A stretch of 64,000 bases of DNA from Straminergon stramineum (Eukaryota; Streptophyta; Bryopsida; Hypnales; Calliergonaceae). Position 1 is the stretch's first letter; each line of letters starts with the position of its first letter. A program made the translations under genes and the position numbers. Shown here in pieces: positions 48,003-58,645 of the stretch. The notes below the pieces were generated by a model, which was not told where the DNA came from, ran no database searches, and saw only the letters and a program-made list of their open reading frames with translations. The stretch lies in the NCBI GenBank assembly GCA_963920665.1, contig OY987271.1, positions 2,172,501-2,236,500 on the forward strand, given 5' to 3'.

Positions 48003-49173
48003 CCCCTTAAGGCCCAAGCAGTTTCTATACCTTTTCATAAGTTTGAACTTTGATTGACAATATGCATTGTGCATCAAGCTTATTACATGATATCAATTGT
48101 ACTTTTGAACCCACCCATTCAATATGAACATCATAATATGAAATTCACTCAGATATACTTCTTAGAATGTAGGGAAATGAAGTTATAACTTTAACCCCTA
48201 AAGGACCAAGGTGCCTTTTTTGGCAACATAGAAATTTTGGGCAGGTACGTGTGACTACAGATTTCCATGTTTTTGGCCCAAATTTTAATAGAAGGTGTGG
48301 ACGAGGAATATCTTTCATATGCACTAAATTTCAGGACATTTGGAAATATGAGTCAAAAGTTATGGCCTAATATGTTGTTTGTTTCTCAACTCGGGCAGTC
48401 TGGGCAGATCTGAAAAAATCACTTTTTTCAAAAATAAAAATTTGAAATTGGTTTTTTAGATTGATATATACATAGAAAGATTTGAATCATTCCATTTTGA
48501 TCAATGAGTCAAAAGTTATGAGATGTTTTAGTTTACGGGCACTTATGGATTTTCTACTCTAAAATAAACTTTGAAGTCCTTTATTTAACTCAATTTTTAA
48601 TATTTTTGGAAAAAAATAAAATCATAGGGTATATATTGTTTATTACAACATTTCCACCATTGGGATTGGCATTTTCTAATTCCAATAATAAACTATTAAC
48701 AATTTAATATTTTGAATCATTCTCTACATCTTTGTACTTACTATTTTTTTCCTATATGTTGCACAATTCCAAATGATCTGAAAATTTTCAAGAATATAGA
48801 CAACTTGACTTCAAGAATGAATCTAAAGAAGCACCACCATTTTGGACATTTTTTCATACAAATAGGATTTTGTGAAGTGAAGCTGCCCGGTTTTTCGCAG
48901 GGTCCAAAAAAGGATTTTTGTCACTTCAAATGTTAATATCTTGCAATCTACATGGTGGAAATTTCTGAAATTTTTTGCACATCTTCTCAATGTAGATTAC
49001 TACAAGATCCTACAGTTACATGTGTCCAAAAATGATATTTTTCAAAAATTTGGTACTTGTATTAGAAATGGCAGTTTTTGAGGGTTTTGGGTGATAAGGT
49101 AGTCAAGGAACTTTAGGGGTTAACTTGTTGAATGGGTGAGAGGCCCAAAACAATCTTATTAGGCCTTGAGGGG
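48003..49173. mobile_element. TTAA-flanked MITE (outer), ~240 bp plus nested insert
   Basis: TTAA at 47999-48002 and 49174-49177. The left end reads CCCCTTAAGGCCCAAGCAG; the right end, on the opposite strand, reads CCCCTCAAGGCCTAATAAG. It is split at a TTAA by the element 48195-49119. Without that insert and one TTAA it is about 242 bp. TTAA elements have thus landed inside each other. Confidence 0.8.
48195..49119 (-). mobile_element. TTAA-flanked element, 925 bp (family 3, copy C, nested)
   Basis: TTAA at 48191-48194 and 49120-49123. The left end reads CCCCTAAAGGACCAAGG; the right end, on the opposite strand, reads CCCCTAAAGTTCCTTGAC. The body is the reverse complement of copies A (22787-23726) and B (32002-32923). 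No transposase frame. Confidence 0.88.
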
Positions 49174-49177
49174 TTAA

Positions 49178-50672
49178 AAATGTTTCTTCTAAGACAATTG
49201 GTATATTCTCTTCCATGTTTAGGAGGCTCAGAGACTATGGTAGAGGTACCTATGATGAATAATTAAAGTACTTCAACTTGTAGGATATGGGAAATTTGTT
49301 GAGAAATTGAACTATGTGTGCAAAAATAAAGATGAGGAAGAATGCAAAACAAAAAGAATTTTTTTCAAGACTAAACTAATATTTTATTCAATACAAATAT
49401 AGATTTTTCATTGGAATCCATCTAATCATGTTTACGTCATAGCTTGACTTAAAAGGATTAGCTTTGGAACTTCTCCCTAGTAATGGAGGGAAGAGAGAAG
49501 TAGATGGGAAGGTGCAAAGAGAGAATCTTTTCCAATGAACAATTTTTTAGAAAATGGCAATTCTGCTAATAAGATTTCAAAAGAAATTGAGAAATTACTT
49601 TTTAGAAAATCACATTCCAATAGTGAAAACAAATACTCCCTCCCTAAATTCCATATAGAAAGTAACCATCCAAGAAACAAAAATCTCATTAATTTAAATT
49701 GGAATTTAAGTATGTGGTTTAGAAATTGCTTTGAAATTAACAATTTTAGTATAATGAGTGAGAATTAAAAAACAAAATTTTAAAAATTTTCAACTATTTC
49801 AAATTATTTGGAAAAAATTTCAACCACCATTTGCCTATAGAGTTCTAAGATTACATGTCATTCGAAGTGTGCTCCACGTGTATGAAGTTAGCTTCAAACC
49901 GGTCACCATTTTCTTGCACTACATTAAAATCCGCATTCAAAGTTACATTGAGCCATAATGGTCTCTCTTACACCATACTCTTTTTGCTTTCACCTTCTTT
50001 GTCTCACTCCGTCTGTATGCTTCTTGTCGTTGGAGTGCTAGGTCATTGTGATGCTTGGCTGTTAGAGACTTTTGTCACAGGAGACTTTTGTTGAATTGTT
50101 GTGCTTTGTTTTAAGGTATGATTCTTAAGATTTTGATTGCAATGAGCTTAGGTTTGAGTCATCATTTTCAATGTGTAGTCTTTGGCTTCCTTTGAAGAAC
50201 TAGGGTTTATTGTTTTCATCGGAAATTGAGAGTTTGGTGATTGGAAATGCAAGATTGTCAAATTTTGTAGTATATGTGGGTGAATTCTTGAATTTTGAAT
50301 AGCTGAAATGGTAAATTGTTGCATTGTGAACTAAAGAGTTTGTGAATTGCCAATTGCTAAACTGGTAAATGCTCAATTGCTAAAAGGGTGAGTTCTTGAA
50401 TTCCAAAAAGGATGAATTTCTCAATTGCAAATTATTGAACTTTGAATCACTAAAATGGAGAATTGTTGCATAGTGAATTGCTTAACTTGGAATTGTTGAA
50501 TTTGTTGTGTATGCACACTATTTTCTTATTGTACCTCCACTCCTAGGTTAATTTCAGTCTTCATTCTCCATTCTCATTCTAGGTACTCGTAGTGTTGAAG
50601 AGTATTGCAATTCAATTTGCCGAATATTTTGAGACCTAGATCAATGGTATTACGACAAATCAAATTTATGAT
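49178..50672. other. AT-rich spacer, no gene seen
   Basis: About 1.5 kb with short ORFs only. 50270-50510 repeats variants of TTGAATTTTGAAT, AAATGGTAAATTG and CTCAATTGC, a degenerate tandem repeat. Confidence 0.45.
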
Positions 50673-50766
50673 AATTAGTGTTACCTTATATGTAAATTAG
50701 TGTTACATTTATATAAATTAGTGTCACCTTTAAGTAAATTAGTGTTACCTATATGTATATAATTAG
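50673..50766 (+). repeat. Short tandem repeat, ~25-bp unit x4
   Basis: Four successive units resembling AATTAGTGTTACCTTTATGT, lying just ahead of the larger minisatellite. Confidence 0.85.
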
Positions 50767-50799
50767 AGGTCAAGTCTTTGTATTCCAATGTTTTAGACT

Positions 50800-51640
50800 A
50801 CGCGATCTGAAGTGGTTTTGGTAGGTTAGAGTTCTCGAAGTGGTCATGCTAAAATCAATTTAGACTGCATGGTCTAAAGTGGTTTTGGGAGGTTAGAGCT
50901 ATGTTGAAATCTGTTTAGACCACATAGTCTAAAGTGGTTTTGCTAGATTAGAGTTATCAAAATGGTCATGCTCCAAACAGTTTAGTTGCACGGTTTGAAG
51001 TGGTTTTGGCAAGTTAGATTTGTCGATTGAAGTAGTCATGCTCCCAATAGTTTAGACCTCATGGTCTAAACTGGTTTTGGCAAGTTAGATTTGTCGATTG
51101 AAGTAGTCACACTCCAAATGGTTTAGACCTTGCGGTTTGAAGTAGTTTTGGCAAGTTAGAGTTGTTGAAGTGGTCCCGCACCAAATAGTTTAGACCTTGC
51201 GGTGTGAAGTGGTTTTGGCAAGTTAGAGTTGTTGAAGTGATTATGTTCCAAACAATTTAGACCTTGTAGTCTAAAGTGATTTTGGCAGGTTAGAGTTGTT
51301 GAAGTGATTACGTTTCAAACAATTTAGACCTTGTAGTCTAAAGTAATTTTGGTAGGTTAGAATTGTCGATTAAAGTGGTCATGCTTGAAACAGTTAAGAC
51401 CGTGTGGTGTGAAGTGGTTTTGGCAGGTTAGAGTTATCAAAGTGGTCATGCTCAAATAGTTAAGACCTTGTGGTCTGAAGTGGTTTTGGCAAACTAGAGT
51501 TGTTGAATTAGTCATGCACCAAACAATTTAGACCTTGAGGTTTGAAGTGGTTTTGGCAAATTAGAGTTGTTGAAGTGGTCATGCACCAAACAGTTTAGAC
51601 CCCGAGGTCTAAAGTGGTTTTGGTAGGCGATCTCGAGTGG
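50800..51640 (+). repeat. Minisatellite, ~66-bp unit, 13 units
   Basis: The core (A/G)AAGTGGTTTTGG recurs at about 50813, 50877, 50930, 50997, 51068, 51142, 51206, 51274, 51341, 51411, 51477, 51544 and 51611, with spacings of roughly 53-74 bp. Between cores are AGTTAGAGTTGTTGAAGTGG and a short palindrome of the form TTTAGACC-n3/4-GGTCTAAA. Each unit can therefore form a small hairpin. The units differ from one another, so the array is not freshly amplified. Confidence 0.95.
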
Positions 51641-52289
51641 TTTTAGTATGTCATGCCTAAATCAGATTCAGTGCTCTAATTCCACTGTGAGTTGTCTAAA
51701 TTTATTCCTCTCATGAATCCTTTGGTCAAGGTCAAACGTCCCTGTTAGGTCCTTTTTGGGGTCATCATAATTTCTTCATGTTGTTGATTGTATGGCTAAC
51801 TTAAGACTGTGTGGTCTAATCTTGGCTATGGGATTGACAATATGTAGGAAGAAATTACAATGATTCAAAATAGGATCTTACAAGGTTGTTGGATTCCTTC
51901 ACGGTGTCCTTCATTTGCTTACCACATTGTTTTACATTATTTTGTATAGATTTTTGCTTTGGGAGGTTGTCTAATTTAAATTGCACGGTCTAAACTATTG
52001 TGAATTGGTTCGACTTTCCAGTACTTTGAAATACAATTGAAGTGCCACTATTATCCATTTTGCAAACTTGGATTTATATTCCAAGGGAATCCACTCGAGT
52101 TCTTTGTACATCATCTTGATGTTGATTTGTTTGGCTTCTTCAAGAAAATCCATCAATGATAATTAAGGTTCTCCATTCACCATTCTACACTCCATAACTT
52201 CTTACTTAGACTTCAAAATTCATCATTCAATATCATTGGCATTGTTGAAGTGTCATTCTTGGAATTTTGGGTGCATAGGAGTTCCAAGA
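51641..52289. other. Spacer, no gene seen
   Basis: About 650 bp following the minisatellite with scattered copies of its core words (TGTGGTCTAA, CACGGTCTAAA) and no gene. Confidence 0.4.
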
Positions 52290-54360
52290 TTGTAAAGAGG
52301 AGGATGTCGACTTAGAGGAATCTGTCGCATCAGATGTTGACACTAGTTCCATCCCTAACTATGAGGGCATTGACTACGATGAATACTCTAGTAAGTCATT
52401 GCTCGTAATGAACACTGATGGTTCCAATTTTGGAAAAGTTATTATAATCACTGCAAATCCAAATGCATGTATTGATGGACACAAGCAGTTGGGGAAGGAT
52501 GATGTTAGCATTGTCATGTTGGCCAAAAGTCTACAATAGGGACTCAAGCCTTGGAAGCACATGTTTGTGTTTGCTAATGCGATAATTGTTTTATCATGGT
52601 GAGAATGGTGGGTATGTCAATGTGTACAATCATTCTCACAAATGAGATACTATTGATAAAGAATTAGAGGGAAATAAAAAAAAGGTGGGCAAACAATAGT
52701 ATGGCTACGATAAGAGAACTTATACTACTAGATTGTTAGATAAAAGGACCAAGATGTGTAGATGTTATCACATGAATCCAATGCAAATGTCTTCATGCAA
52801 TGTTGCTACAACCAATAGTGCATTCTAAAATTTCCTCCTAGCTACTAATAACAAATGGAAAAAATTCTTAGCAATCGTGAACAAGATAAGAATTGTAGCA
52901 CCACGCACTATAGGATTGATATTATGAGGACATAGCTGGGGCATCGCATCGCTTGTATGAGAGAATTGAAGTCCATAATTATCTAGAATGAAACTTGAAG
53001 AGTTCAAAGATTGAGGAGTGGCAATGTGTTTTCCACTATTTTTAGGCAAACACAGAATTGGGATTGTTTTTACTATTACAATCCAGCTTTAGTAAAATTC
53101 AGTTGAAATACTTTTGTAAATATATCATCAATGGAAGAAGATATAAGGATATTCCTTTGCAAGATGTAGCATTTGCGACAACGTGAAGCAATTATGGGCC
53201 TCATTACACCAAGATCAAAGGACTATCAATGAATTCAAAAGTGTTTTGAGAAGTATTTGTTTTTTCAAGAAGTATGTCAGCATATGTACTACCATAGTAG
53301 ATGATTATCCAAATTGAATCCATCTCAGTTGTTATCCATCATGCATGACAAAGTGAACCTTTTGAAAACATATCCATCATTGGCAAGAAAAATGAAGGTA
53401 CTGGATGAATTCATGAAGTTGCTTGTTAAAGTGTCGGGCATGTTTGCACATAGGCATAGAGATGGCAAATAAAAACATTATTTTTTGGATGTATTCCTGA
53501 GTGACAACTTCATAGTGGGATTGATTGCCAAATTGTTGCAAGATGTGGAAGACCCCCCCCACCCCACAAAGTCTTCATGATCACTATTTAGAGGGGTCTA
53601 CAACACAAAGTTGTATCGGATGTTGTTCAAGGGTGGGACACAAAGACCAATTTTAGATGGAAGATTGACCAAATGACCTCCTAAGCCAACTATCTTTCAA
53701 CAAACAATATTATGGCATCATGGAAATTAAAGAAGAATGATGGAGATAGTTTCATTGCACCACAACAAGTGAGATTTGCTGTGGATAATTTACGTTGGAT
53801 TGTATAGGAAGAGAAACAAGGCTTAAATATGATTTTCCCTATGAGGGCTTCTAGAGCAAATTAGTGATGCAAGCATTAATACAATGCATTGTGCTAGATG
53901 AATCTCTATGTATAGCTAGATTGTGATTGTTTATTTAGTCCATGAATATTGCTTTAGATTGATGAGCTCTTTTGTAGATTGCAAAAAGCATGGGCTACCT
54001 AGCAATTATTGTACAAACCATTTTGCTAAACAAAAAATATGAGGTTTTCCCATTTCAATTGTAGTCCATTCCAAAGGGCCAAATTTGGGATTATTTTTGT
54101 TATTTGCCAGCCACCTACTTGAGAACCATGCAAATGAAGACACCTATACTTGTACCCATCATGACAAAAAACAAATGTCCAATTGGAAGGGGGGGCAAGG
54201 GCACCCACCTCAATGCCCCTAAATTCCATGAACATTCTACACTCTACTAGCTATGTATACAATACTTTCACTAACTACATCTATGGCCTTTTCTTAGGTA
54301 AAACTCATTTGCAAAAATTCATCCTCTTATGTTTCTCGCAACAATTAGGCACACCCCACA
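52290..54360 (+). pseudogene. Decayed transposon-like coding relic
   Basis: Plus-strand frames keep protein-like character between many stops and shifts. 52305-52535 reads ..LEESVASDVDTSSIPNYEGI.. and 53310-53575 reads NPSQLLSIMHDKVNLLKTYP.. then VSGMFAHRHRDGK, stop, HYFLDVFLSDNFIVGLIAKL. The MHDK..K...KLLVKVSGM(F)AH.H.D and ...LLQD(V)EDPP pattern resembles long proteins I associate with repetitive elements in non-flowering plants, but I cannot name the family. The relic is clearly dead. Confidence 0.45.
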
Positions 54361-54904
54361 ATCACCCTAAAGTGGCTATGTAGCACAACCCTAAACCACC
54401 ACAATCATGGTCTTTTAGCTATTCATGTCAAAATGGCACATGGCATACTGCCATTTTAATGAAATTGCCCATTCTTCTTTACTTCTTCATATTGTTCTAG
54501 CTATTTGACATGTTGCATATTATAGTCCAAGTGAATAATTTCTATGCGACCTTTACACAAGAGGATGGAAGCACATGCATGGGTACAAAAATGATACAAA
54601 CTTATCGTTGCAAAGCTATTGAAGTTATTTGGTGTTTTGATGCTTATGGCATTGAAGGTTCCTTGCATGTGCTTTCATTGGTCTAAAAAATATCATGAGT
54701 TATTTCAAACCCTTTATATCCATTGATGTTTTGAAGATATAATCAAATGTTTGTACTTATTGACAACAACAATGTGTGTACTTACTTGACAACAACAATG
54801 TGTGGATAAGTTTCAAGTTGGTGAAGACATTGTGGTTCATCAATGCTCACAATACATTATGTAGTGAATTTTGGAACCCTAAGCAAAATTTATTTGTAGT
54901 AATT

Positions 54905-56165
54905 ATACACCAATAAGTATGCACGAATCTAATGGTATGTTAAAGGTAAACCAACTCAATAAGGATTGAAATTTTGGTGCTTAGAGAATAGTACATCAAA
55001 TTATGTGCAAAAATCAATATTTATTGTGGTGCTAGTGGCAACAACCAAGAAAGAAATGTTAGAGATTGACAATTTTGTCAATTATGTAAGATCTCAAAGG
55101 TAAGGGTCATATTTTGATCTGTGATAATTTTTTCAGTATCCCTATTTTATTTTGGAAATTGTTAAAGATGACATATATGCAATAATGGATAATTGTAGGA
55201 TCAATCAAAAAAGCTACCCTAATACTTTGACTATGTCACCATCAACAAAAGAATGTGGCTTAGCACATATCATGTCCATGTAAGTGGGCACATGGTTGCT
55301 GTTACATGGTCTGACAATAAACATGTATCACTTCACTTTCATCTGGTTGTAGTCCCATTGATCCATCAAAGTCATTGTTTATCAAAAGATAGTATCATGG
55401 TGTCTATATAGAAACTGACCTCACCATACTATTAGAAGTACATGTACAGAGTTGATGTGCATGATCAACTCCATGGTTGCTATTCAATTAAGAGAAGGGA
55501 CCACAAGTAGTGGCATAAAATTTTCTTCCACATATTTGATCAATTCTTTTTGAATGTCTACATCTTATACAAGAGTATACTAGTAGATAGAGGCTTGAAA
55601 CCAATGTCACATTTGGCCTTCAATGTTAGTGTAAGGTAGGAACATCCATAACCGTCAATTTAAGCAATTCAACATAGTTGGGGTCAAATTTTTCTAGAAA
55701 AAATATTTTTTCAATATTAGCAATTGAAGATCATGAATTTAAAAAAAAAAAAGGATTTTTGCATAAGGCATCTAATTTCTATGAATTTTCGAAGTAGAAC
55801 TCCCTAGGGCACCCGTAATCACACTCTACAAAATCTGCCTTGAATATAGCACCAAAATCTGAAAAAATTAGGGTCCACCAACTACAATTAAGTATGGAGA
55901 TGGTTTCAAGGTACTTTGGGGAACACTTTGAGGGAACTCTATTCTCAAACTATGGGTACACTAATTGTTATGGGTGTTCCTATCTTAGCGTGTGATTTGA
56001 CAAAGGTACAAGGGTCAAAATGGACTTGCATGCCAAATGCAAAGGTGAAGAATCCAAGTAGGATTCACTATACATTAGTATGGTCAGGACATGGAAGGAG
56101 AAAGCTTTGACAATGTGTTATTTGCAAAAAGGTTAGAAAATGGTATCATCCTACATGTCAAGAAA
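54905..56165 (+). pseudogene. Degenerate piggyBac-type transposase (DDE_Tnp_1_7)
   Basis: Translating across frameshifts and stops gives, in order, the marks of the piggyBac family. KGKPTQ-stop-GLKFWCL (54942 onward) matches the family KGKP..WGLKFWVL segment. GHMVAVTWSDNKHVSL (near 55287-55335) matches the LVAV-W-DNK-V-LLS strand. YMYRVDVHDQLHGCYSIKRR then WHKIFFHIFDQFFLNVYILY (near 55438-55575) matches the family N-K-Y-M-G-G-V-D-x-x-D-Q-L..Y..KWW..FF..LD...VN..I block containing a catalytic Asp region. CVICKK..HPTC (near 56115-56155) looks like the C-terminal Cys-rich domain. The N-terminal part is not recovered. It is not functional. It could be the relic of a source for the TTAA-flanked elements in this window. 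Confidence 0.75.
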
Positions 56166-56529
56166 CCATTTGCATGATGCTTATACTTTATAATTCACCA
56201 CTGTCAAAGTGTACACAAGAATCTTTGATTTTGTTGTGGAATGTGAGTAATGCAAGATTGTAATGTAATGATTCCTTATTGTGATATTGACTAGTATTTC
56301 CTATATATATATTTTTTATTGAATGTTACTTGTAATTTTTCATGAGTGTAAATATAAGGGGGAGAACTAGACCACAATTGGGTGTTGTTTCTATACTATC
56401 TTCAAACCTTAGATTGGCTAACTTGAACAAACAAAAGCAAATCATTCACATAACATCTTTCAATTAAAAGCACAATCATTGTTTATATATGGAGACCTTG
56501 AAGTTGTAGGAAAGAAGCTCAGAAAGAAG

Positions 56530-56661
56530 CACTACTAAAAAAATGGCTATCAATGATTGTCTTAAATAACCGGAAATTGTCCACAATGACTGTAAATTAG
56601 TCATTGTGGACACTTTTCAATCATTGTGGATAGTCATTTATGACATGTTTTTCTACTAGTG
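56530..56661. mobile_element. CACTA-type MITE, 132 bp
   Basis: Starts CACTACTAAAAAAATG and ends as the reverse complement of CACTAGTAGAAAAACATG. It is flanked by the 3-bp direct repeat AAG (56527-56529 and 56662-56664). CACTA ends with a 3-bp target duplication define the CACTA/EnSpm superfamily. The interior holds further inverted copies of CATTGTGGA. Confidence 0.9.
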
Positions 56662-56664
56662 AAG

Positions 56665-57098
56665 CAATGTTGAAATTCTCTTCTCCGAAGCTTTGTTTCT
56701 AGCTTGATTTTCTAACTTGCCACAAAATCCAATTCTCCCACTTGCGAATCCTAAAAACATTGAGTTCAATTTCTTGGGCAACCCCTAAGGAATGAAAATG
56801 TCCTTCAATTAAGAGTTAAACCTTGACATTGATCCTTGACCAAGGATTTCAAAAGTCACACTATCATATCTCATCTTATTAATAGGACCAGATTATGCAT
56901 TACAAAATTGATTGATTTAAATTGTGTCACATACTCTAAAATTTCATATTCCATGGTAGTGTAGCAAGTTTGACATAAGTTTTTTAGTATATTCTCAATA
57001 AAATACCACTTGACATCATCTATAGAGTCAAGACCCACCAAAAAAAGAGGTGAAAATTCAACTCAGAAAGCACTGTCCTTTACCGCAAATTCGAGTGA
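56665..57098. other. AT-rich spacer, no gene seen
   Basis: About 430 bp with no ORF worth noting and no recognised repeat. Confidence 0.4.
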
Positions 57099-57182
57099 CA
57101 ACTAACCAGGCAACTAACCCCACAACTAATTAAGCAACTAACCACGCAACTAACCAAGCAACTAACCAAGCAACTAACCACG
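57099..57182 (+). repeat. 12-bp tandem repeat x7
   Basis: Seven units of CAACTAACCAAG with scattered substitutions. Read on the minus strand, the 12-bp period keeps a frame open and produces a repetitive artefact ORF (57080-57280). Confidence 0.95.
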
Positions 57183-57951
57183 CACCATACCGAGGAAGTT
57201 CGACCTCGGCAGCTGACGGACCCACGGACTGCCGACTGGACGGCGCGTGGCACCCTTTCAATGGTCCCACTTGTCAACAATTCAGACGTCTCGAATCCTC
57301 GAGACCTGGCTCTGTGGGTGGCTCAAGTCAGTCTCAGATGATATCTTCTTGCTTCTTAATTTACAGCGTTACATACTTTTAAGATAAATAAAAAAGTCCC
57401 GTCTGTGAATACTTACTTTAAGCTTATTAGTTTCATGTGGGGAAGGCTGTTATTAAGCAGGGCGTCGCAGCAGCCCAGGCATTAACTTACTTAATTTGTG
57501 GCCGTTTTCGTCACATTTGAAGGCAGCCTGGGGAAGATTGAAATTTTGAAAACGGTATTTTCTTTCACAAGAGGAAGTGAATTTTTTTCTTAAAAATGGA
57601 ATGAATTTTATTCATATTTGAACTGAAGATGTACCATATCACTGCTGAAGGAGACGACAGTACTAGCTGTACTTCCACGCTAAATTGAATTGAAACTGTG
57701 GCTCGATCCTAATATTGGGCTTTTAAGTAAGTTTGACATGGCACCCTTAGAATGTGGCTGTTTCAAATCGTTTTCAAGAAACTCTCGTTTATGATAAATT
57801 TCCTAGGATCAGGTGGGTGATGGAAATGAGTGTTCTAGTGTAACCTCTAAGATAGGATCGGAGGCGCTAATTCTGTGCAAAGCTCCAAGAATTGTCCCTA
57901 TAATTAGACCATGAAGTGTTACTGTAGGAATGAAAAAAATGTCCAGAGATA
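57183..57951. other. Spacer, no gene seen
   Basis: About 770 bp, less AT-rich than the preceding region, leading into duplicate copy 2. No gene recognised. Confidence 0.4.
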
Positions 57952-58645
57952 ACGTTGAAGCTGATTAAGTACAGACAGCGTTCTCAAGGATGTTTGTATT
58001 CCATTGGAAATTAATCTGCTCTAGACTAGCCGAGTCTCGCAGTCCTCGCAGTGAGTTAATTACTCGCAGTCGAAGGTTCATTCGGGTCTTCAGATGATTG
58101 GGTGACGAAGGCTGGGATCGACACCACTTCTGCTATTGAGCACATTTCTTTTTGTTAGACTGATCAAATGTTTGTGTTGTTCTTTTGGCGAATGAATGCG
58201 GTATTTCGATACCGTATGCACGCAAAAGTTCTGAAGGGTAGTCTAGGTTTTCTTGTTACACGTTCTAACTTGAACTTGGTTCGTTAACAATTGGTATACA
58301 TCGATGGAGGGCACGTACGTATACCAGGTGAACATCTGATCGATCAACTGGCGCTTGGGAATTCTGGGTGTCTCTTCCTTAACTTAATCTGTGGTTTGAG
58401 AGATGTAGCACTTTGCCTCAAATTAAAACAAGACGGCTTAACAACAGCTGTTGACCCCGAATTTGCCACATTGCGAAGTACGGCAAAAATGGACGTACAA
58501 GTGGAGATGGCAACAACCTGAGACTGACTGCGAAGGTTTCTGCAGTATCCTTCTTTTCTCCTGAATTTTGAACCCTGTAACCTTTGAGGCTACTTCGGGA
58601 ATTGACATGATGGAGTCTGCAATCGGCAAGTAAGAAACCCTGGTG
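57952..58645. repeat. Segmental duplication block I, copy 2
   Basis: Counterpart of 29096-29768, about 28.9 kb downstream and in the same orientation. It includes the counterpart of the conserved ORF (58291-58521). The match resumes at 59431-59515 after a 785-bp insert. Confidence 0.85.

Larger units (their letters stand above)
47670..54467. mobile_element. Possible 6.8-kb element with 24-bp inverted ends
   Basis: 47670-47693 begins CAATTTCATTAAAATGGC and ends GGTATG. 54444-54467 is its reverse complement with one mismatch in 24. A third, partial copy sits near 47737-47760. The interior holds the TTAA elements, the minisatellite and the decayed coding relic at 52290-54360. No target duplication is evident, so the pairing may be accidental. 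A short MITE at 60289-60420 has related ends. Confidence 0.4.

Noticed and set aside
50800..51640. CRISPR-like array
   Set aside because: Plant nuclear DNA; repeats and intervening bases are both parts of one diverged tandem unit with no unique spacers.
57080..57280. 66-codon minus-strand ORF with repeated VSCLVS
   Set aside because: Artefact of the 12-bp tandem repeat, which keeps any frame open.
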